DNA from: Coptis chinensis
Taxonomy: Eukaryota > Streptophyta > Magnoliopsida > Ranunculales > Ranunculaceae
Assembly (NCBI GenBank): GCA_015680905.1
Contig: CM027379.1
Span: forward strand, 93,457,501 to 93,521,500
Length of the DNA stretch: 64,000 nucleotides
Reading direction: 5' to 3'
This document shows, one piece after another, positions 1-12,513 of the stretch. The translations under genes were made by a program, and so were the position numbers. Each line of letters starts with the position of its first letter. The stretch's first letter is position 1. The notes under the pieces are model-generated. The model had not been told where the DNA came from and searched no databases. It saw nothing but the letters and a program-made list of their open reading frames with translations.

Positions 1-124
1 TTTCGATTTCCTATTTAATATTATTTGAGGTTAGTTCGATGCATTTGCATCTAGTTTTCTGTTTCTCGTTAATTGTTCTTTGATGTTAGTTTCATGCTGT
101 ATTATATATATTTTAAAATATTTG

Positions 125-126
<2 letters not shown>

Positions 127-156
<30 letters not shown>
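127..156. repeat. (TTA)n microsatellite
   Basis: A run of about ten TTA units within a very AT-rich stretch. It is a simple-sequence repeat with no coding implication. Confidence 0.9.
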
Positions 157-1411
157 TTATTTCATTTGCTATTATATATTTTGTGATATTATTTTTTGTA
201 TAATTTAATTTTCCACATGTAATTTGTTTTGGTTTGGTTTGATATATAATTTATTTAAGCCCAACGTCCACTTTAACTAAATCAATAGTTATATAATTTA
301 TTTAAGTCAACGTCCGTTTTAACTGAATCTCGTTATTCCGCTAAAATTGGAAATTATAAAAATCATAAATTTAATTAGAATATGTCGTAATTATTGTGGC
401 CTGTGGTTTTTGAAAACCTTAACTATGACTAAATGTCTAAATCTCACAGTAGATGATACCTCAAATTGATCCAACTTTATTTGTTAGGCCCATATATATA
501 GTGCATACAATACAATTTTATTTGTTTTGGGTGTACAATATTACTTATTTTATGATTAGTTTATTTTTTTTTTTCCCTGTCATATGTGTGGTTAACAAAT
601 GCATAAAGTAACTGTTTAAGCAACTCAATTCATTTTTTCCTTTGTTTTTTCATAGTTTCATTATCATTTTCTAGAAAGAAACTTTGTTATATTAAACTTC
701 ACCTGAGATTAGTGTGGAAGCTATTCTTTGTGGCATAAGGGTTTTAAGAAAATCGTTTTTGGTTGAAAATATTGTTTTTTGCAATTTAGTTTCCCCCCCC
801 CCATAATTAGCTATATTGTTTAGGAAAAGTTGGAGACTCTGTGAAACTCTAGATGAGATTGTTTCTTTATTTATATCATACTTTTTCATAATTAGTAATA
901 GAGTTTAGAAAAAATTGAAGTCTCTGTGAGTGCTCCAAAAAATAGATTGGTGAGGGTATAACTATAATCAAAGACCATGAATACTGAGTAGTTGAGAAGC
1001 ACCCACGTCAGCCCCCTTTTTCCTCTAATGGGGACACCTCAGCTTTTCCAATAATTCGGCAGAAAAAAAAAAAGAATTCTACGCCCTCTTTTTCCAATTT
1101 CAATTTCAATTGTTCGTAACCCAAACAAAAACAAAAAAGAAAATCCAAAAAAACAAAAAGGGAAGTCTAAAAGGAAAACCATTCACGCCTATTTTCCTCT
1201 CTCTCTAACCAAACAAAAACGATGGTGAAGAGAAGAGAAAGCTCTCACCACTTTCTCTCTCGCTACAAAAATTTCTCAAATGGTTTCATTGTCTGTAAGT
1301 TTTTTTCTCTCTCTTCAAAACCCATTAATTTTCATATCTATAAGTCAAAGAGATAAACCAAAGTTTTTATTTTTATTGTACTTATTATCTGTTTGTGTGA
1401 CACATATTTGA
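157..1411. other. AT-rich intergenic stretch upstream of SEC23 relic
   Basis: No gene is supported here. The last 400 bases become CT- and AAAC-rich (1080-1320), like a plant 5' leader. An ATG at 1221 opens a short frame that runs towards a good splice-donor match (GTAAGT, near 1292), and the SEC23-like sequence begins after an AG at about 1411. A short leader exon spliced to the SEC23 part is therefore possible but unproven. Around 801-975 lie two diverged copies of a motif (ATAATTAG...GAGACTCTGTGA) that recurs upstream of the PPR gene at 17999-18085. Confidence 0.5.
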
Positions 1412-2053
1412 GTCATCATGGTTTTCACCTCTGGACCTGCAACTTTTAGTTCTGGGAAAGTTGTAGAGACAGATTTCTCAAAGTCTATTCGAACACACAG
1501 AGATCTTATAAGTGGCGAAGCTCTACAACAAATCTTGCAACTTCTACAAACAAATGGCCCAGAGACTATCGGATGCATCTATAGTTCTTGATGTGTTTGC
1601 ATGTTCTCTGGACCAGGTTGGAGCCGCAAAATTGAAAGTACCAGTTGAGCACTCAGGTGGCTTCCTGATGCTAGGGGAGCCATTTGAGTCTGAACAGTTT
1701 AGAAAAATTTTGCGGCATATTTTCATGCGTGATGGGGATGGACACTCAACATGTACTTTGATGTGACAATTGAGATAGTGACATCGAATGATGTAAAGAT
1801 ATGTGGGATTCTTGGTCCGTGTGTATCTCTTGGGAAACAGAACAGTTCAGTTAGTGAGAATGTGATTGGTCAAGGTGGTACCTATTTGTGGAAGTTGGGC
1901 ACACTCACAAACAAGACATGCATTGCCTTAATCTTTGAGTTGGATGATGAGCAGAAAATCCAACCTGGCTCTGCATTCTTCATAGAGTTTATAACACGAT
2001 ACCGGCATGGGAATGGTAGTTTTTGGCAGAGAGTGACTACTGCAGCAAGAAGG
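1412..2053 (+). pseudogene. SEC23: SEC23-like COPII coat protein fragment, frame-broken
   Basis: SEC23 is the GTPase-activating subunit of the inner COPII coat and acts at endoplasmic reticulum exit sites. The fragment matches part of the trunk and the following beta region: an [10 protein letters not shown] start, then FACSLDQVG, then [14 protein letters not shown], then [12 protein letters not shown], then an [11 protein letters not shown] block and RVTTAARR at the end. The match runs in three frames: about 1418-1511 in frame 2, about 1512-1748 in frame 3, then 1751-2056 back in frame 2. So there are two single-base-type frame breaks, at about 1512 and about 1748. The N-terminal zinc finger and the C-terminal helical and gelsolin parts are missing. 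The left edge follows an AG (possible acceptor) and the right edge runs into GTAGGTAAG (possible donor), so the fragment looks like one former exon. It could be a truncated genomic duplicate. A processed copy is less likely, because the ends coincide with splice-like sites. Family assignment is firm; loss of function is inferred. Confidence 0.82.
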
Positions 2054-5000
2054 TAGGTAAGCTGATAATTTGTCCCATGGATATTCCCCTTCATCATTTG
2101 GGTTTCTCACTCACTCTCGCTCTTCATGTATGCATGGAATAAATGTCTGTTGTTAAACTTTACATTCTTTTAAGCAATTACATGATTCGTCATAGGTTCA
2201 GGGAAACAGATTGAGCGGCATACATGCTAGCAAAGTATACAAATGCGGCTAATGATGCTTTTTTGTCCTTTAATGCATGGTGGAGGAGGATTCTCTTGGA
2301 AGTATTTGTGATATATTTCAATTGAATGCAAGTTCTGTCACCTTTAATCCACAACCTTTTAAGAATTGTTTTTAGAAAAAAAAAATATTTATAATATTTG
2401 TGTTGTCTAGAACAAGTAGTGCATATTGTTCTTTATCATGAGATTTGTTAGGTGTTAGCTTAATGGCTTACGAATACATCCATATTTATTGTTTGAAGTA
2501 ATGCAAGAGGTGAGTATGTGTCTATACTCGAACACATCTTTTGTTTACCTCCTTCTTACTTGCTATTGGGTAACAATATATACTATATGTTTTTTATAAT
2601 ATCTATTTGTGTGGTCCTAAAGAATCCATTGGCTTTGAGGTGAGGTTCCATTGATTTCATCTTTATGTTTGGTACGGTGTTACGTTAGTACCCAATATTT
2701 TGGGATATGATGCTTCCGATTTATATTCATTGCCATTGCACGATAGCTCTAATTTTTTGAGGGTTTTGAGATGGATTTGGATTTTTATGCAACATAAGTG
2801 CTTATGGAGTTGAGTTTTTCCATGGATTGATTTTTTTTTTTGCATGCTTCGGTAGTGCCTAAAGTTCGAATTTTTGGATGATCTTAACACCATTTTTTGC
2901 TTTATTATTCACTAGAAAGACCTTAATTTCTTGAATGTACAACATCGAGAATATTCAACTTTTTCTTAACTATTTTCTTAGTTAAGTGCAGTGTATAGTC
3001 TTTAATGATCTCTATATTCTGGATATGAATTGATAATTAGAGTCTTAATTAACTGACGGAAATAAACGAAAAACCTTCGTTCTCTAGAGTTACAATCCCT
3101 TCGGGTGCTCCAAGTCCTCCCTATTAAAGCCATGATTAATTAGGACATTAAAAATTCTCCTCCAACCCATCTTTCTTCTCTATCTCAAAATCAAAAACCA
3201 AATAAATATTGATCGAAAACACTATCAGTTACTGGAAAACGGCAGCAACAACAACTCCATCAGCCCGTCGGCTCAATATTTACAAATATCAGGTTCCATT
3301 ATCTAGATCTTAATCTTTTCTTTTTGTGTTTTATTTATTTGTTAAAAATTTATTTAGTTTCCTCAAGAAATGCAATTTATAAAGGGGACGCTGACATTGG
3401 AAATGTGATTAGGGTCTTCTTATGGGGTTTATGGGAAAGTTATGATTGTATATGATGTTGTGTACTCTTTCTACTATCTTTTTGTATACTGTATTGAGGG
3501 CATACTTTTGTGGTTGCTCTTACAATGTGACCCCATTTTGGTACTGCTCTCCTCACTTTTGTAACCTGGAAAGACTGTTTATATATTCTCTTTCTCATAG
3601 TTTGTTTTTCATTTATTTATTTAGTTGAGATAGTTAAAGCTGCTATTAAAACTTTCTTCCCCAATAAAAATGAGGTATTAATTGATGAGTATTTCCTGCA
3701 CTACAATTTAAGGCTAAAAGAACTAGATTTTGTGATTTCTGCATGTTTGATCTTTTTGTACAATTGAAAATATTTATTCTTTTATTGGTTTGCAGTGGCT
3801 AATCTTTTAAATGTTTCAATAAAAAATAAATTGATGTGTGTTATTTTGTATTGGAGTTCTTCATATTGTTCCCTATACTTTTCTTCTTCTGTTTTAACAA
3901 TGTTCTTAGCAATCTTTTTAACGGTGTCTGTATAAGAGTCGACTAAGTGAGCAAAATGAGATACATTGTAATTTTCATGCTAGAGTAATAGTGATTTTTG
4001 TCTGCATTAGCTGTCAGGTGAAAATCAAGGGTCGGCATTATACATATGCACCATGAACCATGGTATGTTCTCAGACACTTCTCCTTTCTTGATTTTTTTC
4101 CCATTTGGTTAAAGCCTGTTGCATTACACATGTGTTAATAATAGTTATCTATTTGGTTAAAGGAACCTGCTATCAAAAAGTTCTTTGTATGTTTACAATC
4201 ACAACACCTAAGCAGAAGAAGAAGGTTAGTTTGAATTTTCATAAATCGTAATGAGTTTGTGTATAATTTTGATTGTTTTATATTGAAAGTCCCTCAATTT
4301 ATTTGTAAGGATGCATTGGGAGGACATTGTTTAGCCTGTGTAATAAAAATTATCAAATTTTGTAAAGATAAAACACTTTAGACTTTAATTAATACTCAAC
4401 AGACTATAGAATACAATTTTTCCTTTATTTGAACGCAAGTTGTGTTCCTCGGATGCCTATATCATTGCGGGGTACTCCATTAATTATATGTGTTTTATTT
4501 TATTCATTGCAATATAATAATTCTGCTTTTATTTTATTCATTTTATATGTGTATTATCACTTATTATCACGATTCTGGGCTAGATGATTAAGTATCACAA
4601 GAGCCTAATATCCATGTCGATATACACGTATTTGACCGTCCTAAACATTTAAAGCCTTTCAATTATTAGGGGTCGCCCGCACTTACTTATAAGGAGGTAT
4701 ATATGCTTGATTTGCACCTCCCTAACTTTGAAATTTGAATAACAACCAATCTAGAATAATTCTTGAAAGTCATATTTCCACAAAGACATTAAACATATGC
4801 ATGTTTTGTGAGTTTAGTCCAAGCATTGAATCTAAAAATTACGAAGTTTGTTTTGGAATTTGTTTGAATAGGTACTCTTTGTCATTGAGCAGTTGTGAAA
4901 TAGTTGTATTGAAACAATTAGGTTTACAAGGATTATGAGTTGGAAAATGTAATTCTTAGTGTATGTAACAAAGAGTTGGATAGTTTTAGATGTATTTTAT

Positions 5001-6066
5001 AGTGAAATTATAACTAGGGCTTGGTTAGGCTTGAAAAATCGGAAACCCAACTACAAGGGGTTTTGGAGCCTTTAATATATGCTTTGGATCTTCATTGCAT
5101 ATTATGTTCTCTTACATTTTCTTTAAACATATGATGTTGTAGTTTAAAGATCATCCTTGGCCCATTGAGCATTGATTTAAAGAAACTAAAATAATTCTTA
5201 GTGTATACAGATGTATTATGGGAAATAGGAAGGTGTATCATTGGGGCTCTAAAATCAGAGATCAATTAGGAAGGTGCATCAATGGGTAATTATCAATGGG
5301 TAAGATGCAAATCAAAATTGAGTCGGATTATAGTTAGTGGAGAGTGGATCGTTCCTAAAGAAATTCTTTTTACTGCAAGGTGTTGGCATGGACATCAACA
5401 ACCTCAAATAAATGCAGTGAAAATATAAAAGACTACAGAGTTTGCATTGTAGATACGAATGGACAATTTACAATGAATTCTAAGGTCTGCTGCAACAAGC
5501 TTTTATGGATTTCCCATTTGGACCCTAAAAGAACCACGACCTGCTTGGAGACTATATTGTAGTTGTGCTACCACTAAAATCAGTATACAAAAAAAGAAGA
5601 ATCCACTGATATTTGGGATGGAAGAAAGAAGAATCTATTGATTCTTATAGGAGTGGGACACTGCAAAGGAACTATTGGCATGGATTTTTCAGAAAATTTA
5701 AGGTCAGCTCCATCTTTAACAATAAAAAATGTGATAAATATGTGTAAAGGACATATTGCAGTGATTAACACTTATGGAACACTACGATGGTGTCTGTTAT
5801 GGTAGCTATATGGAAAATTGGGGCATGAAGACGAGAGTATTAACTTGGACAGCTGTAAGAGGAAGTGATCAGGCTTCTATGTGCAACACAACCACTGACG
5901 AGAGTATTAACTTGGGGCATGAAGACGAGAGTATTAACTTGGAAAATTGGGGCATGAAGACGAGAGTATTAACTCTGAAGCAACTATGTGCAGCACAACC
6001 ACTGACCTAGAAGTAATGCAATGGAGACCATAGAGGCTTCGAAGGTCAGCAATAGTGAATTACTAC
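2054..6066. other. Long AT-rich stretch, no supported gene
   Basis: All frames are short and unrecognised. A splice-acceptor-like CATAG near 2196 is followed by about 130 bases that do not resemble SEC23. The part from about 5200 to 6060 is somewhat less AT-rich and leads into an RNase H relic, so it may be decayed LINE sequence, but no reverse transcriptase motif is readable. Nothing else is seen. Confidence 0.4.
5811..5990. repeat. Imperfect short tandem duplication (GAAGACGAGAGTATTAACTTGG motif)
   Basis: The phrase GACGAGAGTATTAACT occurs four times (near 5830, 5898, 5926 and 5960), usually preceded by TTGGGGCATGAA. A second shared phrase, CAACCACTGAC, follows at about 5890 and about 5997. 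The pattern suggests two rounds of local duplication. The apparent 78-codon frame across it is a by-product. Confidence 0.75.
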
Positions 6067-6330
6067 AAATGGGAACTTCCTGATCAAGATATTATTAAAA
6101 TCAATGTTGATGGATCTTCACTTGGCAACCCTGGTGAAGTTGGGCTTGGTGCCATATATTGGGATTCAAGATGTGAAATCATATATATAAGTTATATGCA
6201 GTAGTATTGGAGTTGGTATGAACTATCTTGCAGAAATTTCAGCAATCCTACAAATTGTAAATGAAACTCTTTGCAAAGCTTACCACAGGAACCAAGTTCT
6301 TTGGTGGGGATTCCAAGCGTACCTTACTCA
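6067..6330 (+). pseudogene. Decayed RNase H domain (RVT_3 / LINE-type)
   Basis: The frame from 6067 reads KWELPDQDIIKINVDGSS, then GNPGEVGLGA, then after a stop and a frame change VGMNYLAEISAIL. This is the start of the plant RNase H fold found in L1-type LINEs and related host genes: the W-P-x-x-x-x-K-x-N-x-D-G-S motif with its first catalytic Asp, G-N-P-G, then the A-E-x-x-A-I helix with the catalytic Glu. A TAG at about 6201 and an indel break it. It ends about 50 bases before the solo LTR; no matching continuation was found on the far side. A LINE 3' end is the most likely origin. Confidence 0.65.
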
Positions 6331-7569
6331 ACCCAGCACCTGCAATAAGCTTATATGAACAGTCTCAGACATGTATCAACCAATCCTATAACAACCAATT
6401 TTTAAACAACATAGATTACATTATTTGAATTGAAAATAATTATTATATTATGAAGTCTAGCTTGTTCTAGAATTTGTTTGGTTGTTGTTATTTTTCAAAA
6501 TTGTTTTTACTTGAATTGTTTGTTAGAACTTGTGTGGGTATTTTAGAATCATTTTTGGGCCTGGAAAACATTGTTAAAATGTACCCATTGATATAGGTAT
6601 GGACCTTGGGTGTTTTTAGACCCATTTGAGGCCCATATGTTAACTTAAACAGACTTAAAACATTGAATAAACAATACCTGCGAATTTTCTTATGTAAAAA
6701 TCTCATTATTTAAAAACAAAACCCTAGCCTCTATTAAAAAGAATATTTTTGATTGAAAGAAATAAAAAGAAGGGGAAGAAGAAGAAAAGGGATTAGAGAA
6801 AAAGAAGCATATATGGGTATTTTTTTGCAAATTCAATTTCGGGTGAGTAGTCTAAACCTTATTTTTATATAATTGATTTATTACTATGGTTTAGATTAAT
6901 TGTGCATTTAATTCTCTATAATGATATAGAACTTTGAGATTGAAATTATTTGTTTAATCAGAGACTTTCGGTATATTGAGTTACTGGTACCAAAAGTTTA
7001 GCTTTAATATATAGGTGTTGTTGTGTTCAGGAGTACTTGTATATGGTAGTGAGTAAACCATGTGTTTATTGATTGATTGGTAGTATTATATAGGCCTGCA
7101 ACTGTTTTGAATGATGTGAAGTCATTGGATTCATGTTATAGGGTTTTGATTTTCAGAATTTCAAAACTATTCTTAGTAATTTAAGCATAGAAAATTAGAA
7201 TTTAAGTCACTGTAGACACGCATATATACAATTTTCGTGTTTTGTAAAATTTCATAACTAGTCGTTTTGTATACTAAAATTTAAGTTGAAGTCTGACATA
7301 GAAACTGGGACTGAAACTTAGCAGTCTGCAATAATAAAATCATATAAAATAAAATATTTACTCTTTTGTGTTGATTCCAAAACCATTAGAATCTAAACTT
7401 ACAGATGTACAACCTCATACTTTGACCCGAGTTCATACTCGTGTTTAAGATTATGAAAATTGACTTCAATATATAATAACTGTTTGTGCACATATTCTAG
7501 ATATGTTGCATTGTAGGAAGTGTATAGGACACTATACTTTGTAGATTTATGTGAAACCAAAACCTAATA

Positions 7570-8290
7570 AAACCTTAGAGAGTTGTTTATCCGACGCAGT
7601 GAGCCTCACTTAATTTGGATGAGTGACGGAAAAGATATGACCTCGACAATTCTATGCGTCAGAAATTCTATTTGTCATAAAACAATTTTCTGTATAGGGT
7701 TTGATCACAAATTGCATAAATCTAGGGGAGAGTTAGAGTTTTTGTAAAACATGAAAATGTGAGTTTTATAAGTCTTATTTCTAACTCAATTGGCCTCGTC
7801 ATATTCCGAGGTCTGTGGTGGTAGATATAATGCCTGGAAATTTGGTTGACAGAAAATAGTGCGTCAGAAATCAGTTTTTGCGTACTGTGTTCAAGTCCAG
7901 TTTTAAAATAGTTAGGTTGAGATTTAGTAATTTTATAAAACATAAAAGAGTAAGATCTGGAAGTCTTCTTTCTATTCCAATTGGCCTCATCACATTCGAA
8001 GTCCAGTGGAATTAATTATGATGTTTGGAAGTTTGACTGGCAAAAAATAATGCATCAGAAATCAGTTTCTTTGCACTGTGTTCGAGCCTAGTTTTGGAAC
8101 ATTTAGAATGAGATTAAGTATTTTTATAAAACATAAGAAAATAATTTATGTGTGTCAGTTTTTCAACACAAAAAACCTCGATGCATTTGGATACCTTTGG
8201 AAAGAGTTGTGTCATTTGGAAGATAGTCCGTCACAAATCTAGTTTGCTGAATATTAGGATTTTTACCGTTTTCGACCTAAGTTTTCTTCT
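7570..8290. repeat. Diverged tandem repeat, about 176-205 bp period, four copies
   Basis: The phrase G(C/T)RTCAGAAATCAG and the following GTGTTCRAGYC...TTTATAAAACATAA block recur with anchors near 7656, 7861, 8052 and (weaker) 8228. Copies 2 and 3 are easiest to align; copies 1 and 4 are strongly diverged. The array lies inside the solo LTR. Confidence 0.7.
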
Positions 8291-8917
8291 AGATGGGCTG
8301 AGGTTGGGACTTCGAGTTCTACATGAAAAAGTATATCTAGATATCTTAGTTTCTAAATAATTAAGTTATATGTCATTTGGATGAATGTAGGAAAAACTAT
8401 AGCATTGACTATGTGGCTGATAAGAACTACGAAGGCTTGATTCCAATCTTGAAAGATTTGGATATGTAGGTTATATATTAATATTAGTTATTAGTTATTG
8501 TGATAACTATATTTGTATAAAGTTAGTACTTAATTTTGTACGTGATTGTGGTTGTTTAAAATGTATTCATGAGACATTTAACTAATGCGTTATTCCTGAT
8601 TTAACCTTTTGATATCTATGATTTATATAATTGATAATGAGGCCGATGAGTTGATTAATTATTGTGTTTAGAATCTTTAGTAATGATTCTATTGTTTGAG
8701 ATGATGTTTGTTTTGTAATAAAAATATTATAATAAATGAGAACTCTTGAGTGTTAAAAATTCAGTGTAAAAGTGTCCGGTGAAAATTTAATGTATCGCCC
8801 ACATCTTTAGATCTCTCCACGCCTCTTTGATGAAAAGAAAAGAAATGAAATGTTTATGACTAATGATGTCATGTGAAAAGCCACCTTAGAGAGGAACTAA
8901 GGCATTCGCCTTGCGGG

Positions 8918-9172
8918 TGGGTTGTATTCCTTGAATGTACGGGAATGTATGTGGGTATTCCTTGAATGTGGCGGGAATGACCCAAGATATTCATTTAATG
9001 TGCAATGAATGACCTGTTAGTAGTATGATAGGTATTCCTTGAATGTGGCGGGAATGACCTAAGGTATTCATTGAATGTGCCATGAATGACCTATTAGTAT
9101 TATGATGGGTATTCCTTGAATGTGGTGGGAATGACCCAAGGTATTCATTGAATGTGCCATGAATGACCTGAT
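8918..9172. repeat. 77-bp minisatellite built from two half-units
   Basis: GGTATTCCTTGAATGTGG starts at 8954, 9031 and 9108, a constant 77-bp step. Each unit also holds a related half (GGTATTCATTGAATGTGC and CATGAATGAC) about 38 bases further on, so the unit itself arose by duplication. A partial copy precedes at 8918. It lies inside the solo LTR, and the His/Asn-rich minus-strand frame across it is a by-product. Confidence 0.85.
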
Positions 9173-10684
9173 ATTTGTTATGCCCAAAGGAGGCTTTGTG
9201 ATTATGTGTATGGAAAGCCCAGAGATGGCTGTGGCTCACAAGTTACGAGTTTATAAGATGAAAGTATGTTTCCTGGAGGCGATATCCTGCTTGGGACATA
9301 TGTCTTGTAATGGTACTCGGTGTGAGTGAGGCACACGGATATGTGTGATTTGACAAATGTGTGTAGTGCAAATCGTGGAGTAGGAGCTAAAGGTTGGGCA
9401 GTGTCTTTTAATAAATAAGTCAACGAGCTAAGTAATAAGTAAAGTAAAATATTGATTTTACGTGTGATGGAGTTATTGCATATGATGTATATGATTTCTT
9501 ATGAGAAATATATACGTGGTTTATATGAGTTTATACTCACAAGGGATGAATGTACTCCTTGGTTGTGATATTTCCCCGTTCTCATAAGTAGACGCGTGGT
9601 TTTTAAGTAAAAGTATATGAATTGTGTGATGTTATGGATGTGAAATGTGACTGTGAATAATATTAGTAAATGATTGTGATTTCTATGTGACTGCGAAATG
9701 ACTATAACTTGATATGTTGTTACGAAAATATTAATGACTTGTGATAGTTTGAGATCTATGGTTATGCATGCATGCATAAACTTTAAGACGTAATGATGTC
9801 ATATGAATGACTACCCTTGATATAGGTATTATGATAAGTGGTATTCCCCGAATATGCGGGACAAACCAGGTTATATCAATTAGACTTAAATGTCTTAAAT
9901 GAGGTTTGGTTATGAATGGAAATTTGATTGGCTGAGATAAATCATTTTATTGTGATGTCTAACTCTGTTTTGCAGGAGGGTAGGATCTATTAATCTTTTA
10001 TGCAGGGACGTAAATATCCTACCATAAGACGATGTGTTGGCTTAAAGGTAAGGTATACCAAACTCATATTTAATTTGGTTATCATATGTGCCTTTAATAA
10101 ATGGAATGTAAGTGATATTTATGTTGTGAGTTATTTTGGAAAGTGAGAATGATGAGTACTGTTATATGAGATTCTTGGAATTTGTATATTGGGGGTGAAA
10201 TCTTATTTGGGAAGAAACTACACGCTGTTTTAAAAAACGGAACTATATTGTCTTCCAAGTTGAAATGGTTGGTAATGTTATATTTGAAATATTATTATAT
10301 ATATATTTTGTTGTTAGTCTACTCATACCAGCAAATTCAATTTGCAGACCCATGTTTGCTTTGTTTTGCAACGTGGGTGTTCTTGGGAACATAGATGGTG
10401 GAGTGCAGTGGATAAGGACACGTGATTTGGAGTTGCTCTTGGAGTCTTCTGGTTTAAGATTTTCTAAAGGGTACGGTTTTGTTTTGAGATAGATGTAATA
10501 GAGTTTGTTAGTTTCTTTGTAGTTTAATAATGTGATTTAAGGATTGTTCATTTTAGTTTTCTTTTGATTTCAGTTTTGTATATATCCTGTTTGATAACAA
10601 AGTTATGGGTTTTGTTTCACCCTGGGTTTCCAGATGATTGAATATCATTGTTTTAAATTTTGTCTGGAAATTTGGGGTATGGCA

Positions 10685-11704
10685 AATCCTTCCATGGTTT
10701 CTCCGCTCAATGGTACTGCTACGAGAACCTTTTAGGCAAGATCAATCAGGTATATGGAAAATACGTTAGCCCATTCTTTTTTCTTTTGTTATTGCTTAGT
10801 CACTGATAAGCAGATCGCTTGGTTTGCTTGGTTCAACATTTCCCCTCCCTACCATCCTTTTTGTCCTTCTTTTAGTTGAGTAAAATCCAAGTTTTAAAAA
10901 TTAAAGATGTATTAAACATATAGGTCACAGTTATGGATACTAGGACATGTGCCTCTAGATGTCCTCCTTTATTTTCCCTACATTTTGTATCACTAGGGTA
11001 ATTTTGGGTTCGTTTTTAATTGTTCTCTTCAAGTTTGGGAAAAAAAAATCTTTGAGTTCGGAAACAAAAAGGTTGATTTTGTTCTTCTCACTGTTATGAA
11101 AAAAGATGCATGAATTTGAAATAAATATTTGAAGATAATTGTATATGTATATATTTACTTATCAAAGAATTTTTATATGAGTTTCTCTACTAATTACCTT
11201 TTATTAACTCATGATCATACAATTTTATTTGTAGAAAATAATGGTTCGAGTCGCGTAACTCCTTTCGTAATCGCTGGATCGAGATGGTACGGTGCTGCTA
11301 TGTTAATCTATACAATATTTTGAGAAAGCCACAAGATGATAATATGCTGCTTAAGGTATGAAGTGGAGAGTTGTTTAAGTGTCTTTTAGCTATTAGCATG
11401 TTGAATGGTATTGAGCAAGCACCATAATACTGCTTCAACATATATCCATGGCAGTATGGTTAATCTATATTACATATTGAAATTTGAATGGGTTGTCATA
11501 ATATGTATTTATCTAATCTCATATATATTAATGTGATAATGTATTTTAAGTTTGATTTTAAGAAATTTATAATGTTTGTCTCATCTTTTACTTTGCCAAG
11601 GTATTCATTTTATCAGATATCTCATTCATAAACTAGATATACCATAGTGAATAAAAGGCCCAACTGAAGTTCCTTTTAAAAGGATCCCCAAGCTAACCTT
11701 TGGG
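10685..11704. other. Unassigned stretch between solo LTR and hAT MITE
   Basis: Only one exon-like island is seen: about 11236-11355, bounded by TTGTAG on the left and AAG/GTATGA on the right, with an open frame of about 38 codons (containing VRCCYVNLYNILRKPQDDN). I do not recognise the protein. The rest is AT-rich. Confidence 0.3.
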
Positions 11705-12513
11705 TAGGGATGTCCATCTTGCCCTGAAACTCGAAATCCGTCCAAAACCCGAACAAAACACCCGCATCGAACCCTGCCCGAACCCAACAAAACCCAAACC
11801 CGAACCCAAACCTAAATACATAGGGTTGGGTTTGGTCACACTTTATAAACCCGAACCTACCCGAGTCCGACCCGATAATTTAGCCCTAAACCCGTTAAAA
11901 GGGCTAAAAAACCCAAAACCGAACCCGAATTGAAATAAAACCCACCAAATCCAGTTTCAATTGCATACTACTAATCTCATATAAAAGAATGAGTTAGATA
12001 AATATTTGGATTATGATCTCATTCATGTTTACAATGATGAGTTATTTAATATATTGGATTATGAAAAAATTTATGTCGGGATTTCCAATTTTTTCAGTAA
12101 TTGCACGTGATCATGTGTCTATAGTTCATTTCGAGTCCATCTATTTTTAAATCATATCAAATAATTATGTCCGAGTATAGGTGATAATTACTTCCAAGTT
12201 CATTAGAAGTTTTATTTTGTTTGAAGGATTGGTGGATAGCCGAAGAAGGAATAAAATATAGATATATATTTTAAATAAAGTTTTTTATTGTCTTCTTTCT
12301 TCATTTATACTGGACTTTATCCTACACGAGACCCGAACCCGAGCCCGATGGGAACCTGAAATATAAGATTAGGGTAGGGTTTGGTCACACTTCTCAACAA
12401 AATACCCGACTTTGAACCCGACCCACTGAAAACGGTCCGAGTTTGGATAACCCGATACCCGTTCAAAACCCGAAAAGTCAGGTTCGGGCCGGGTACCCGT
12501 TTGGACATCCCTA
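11705..12513. mobile_element. hAT-type MITE, 809 bp, TSD CCTTTGGG
   Basis: The inverted ends TAGGGATGTCCA at 11705 and TGGACATCCCTA ending at 12513 are exact 12-bp complements. Identical 8-bp direct repeats CCTTTGGG flank the element (11697-11704 and 12514-12521), the duplication size of hAT transposases. The subterminal arms are rich in CCCGAACC/GGTTCGGG, a known feature of plant non-autonomous hAT families. The centre (about 11950-12300) is AT-rich and codes for no transposase. It must have been mobilised in trans. Confidence 0.9.

Larger units (their letters stand above)
6387..10684 (+). mobile_element. Solo LTR, about 4.3 kb, chromovirus-like, TSD AATCC
   Basis: The sequence begins TATAACAACC (expected TGTAACAACC with one transition) and ends GGGGTATGGCA, both typical of large plant Ty3/gypsy chromovirus (Tekay/Del-like) LTRs. 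It is flanked by identical 5-bp copies of AATCC at 6382-6386 and 10685-10689. Inside, an AACCCTAGCC stretch followed by a purine-rich GAAGAAGAAG run at about 6720-6800 resembles the transcribed leader of such LTRs. No gag, pol, primer-binding site or polypurine tract is present, so it is read as a solo LTR left by recombination between the two ends of a full element. The start mutation and the short TSD are the weak points. It contains two tandem-repeat arrays, listed separately. Confidence 0.66.

Noticed and set aside
5774-6010. 78-codon frame with repeated NWGMKTRVLT words
   Set aside because: It is created by a local DNA duplication; no domain and no context support a gene.
6720-6860. Gene start suggested by AACCCTAGCC and purine-rich leader
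   Set aside because: Fits the transcribed part of the solo LTR; no coding sequence follows.
8991-9423. His/Asn-rich minus-strand frames
   Set aside because: They follow the 77-bp minisatellite in the solo LTR; no homologous protein is recognised and codon pattern mirrors the repeat.
11700-11933. Pro/Asn/Lys-rich 77-codon frame
   Set aside because: It lies across the CCCGAACC-rich arm of a hAT MITE and is a by-product of that repeat.
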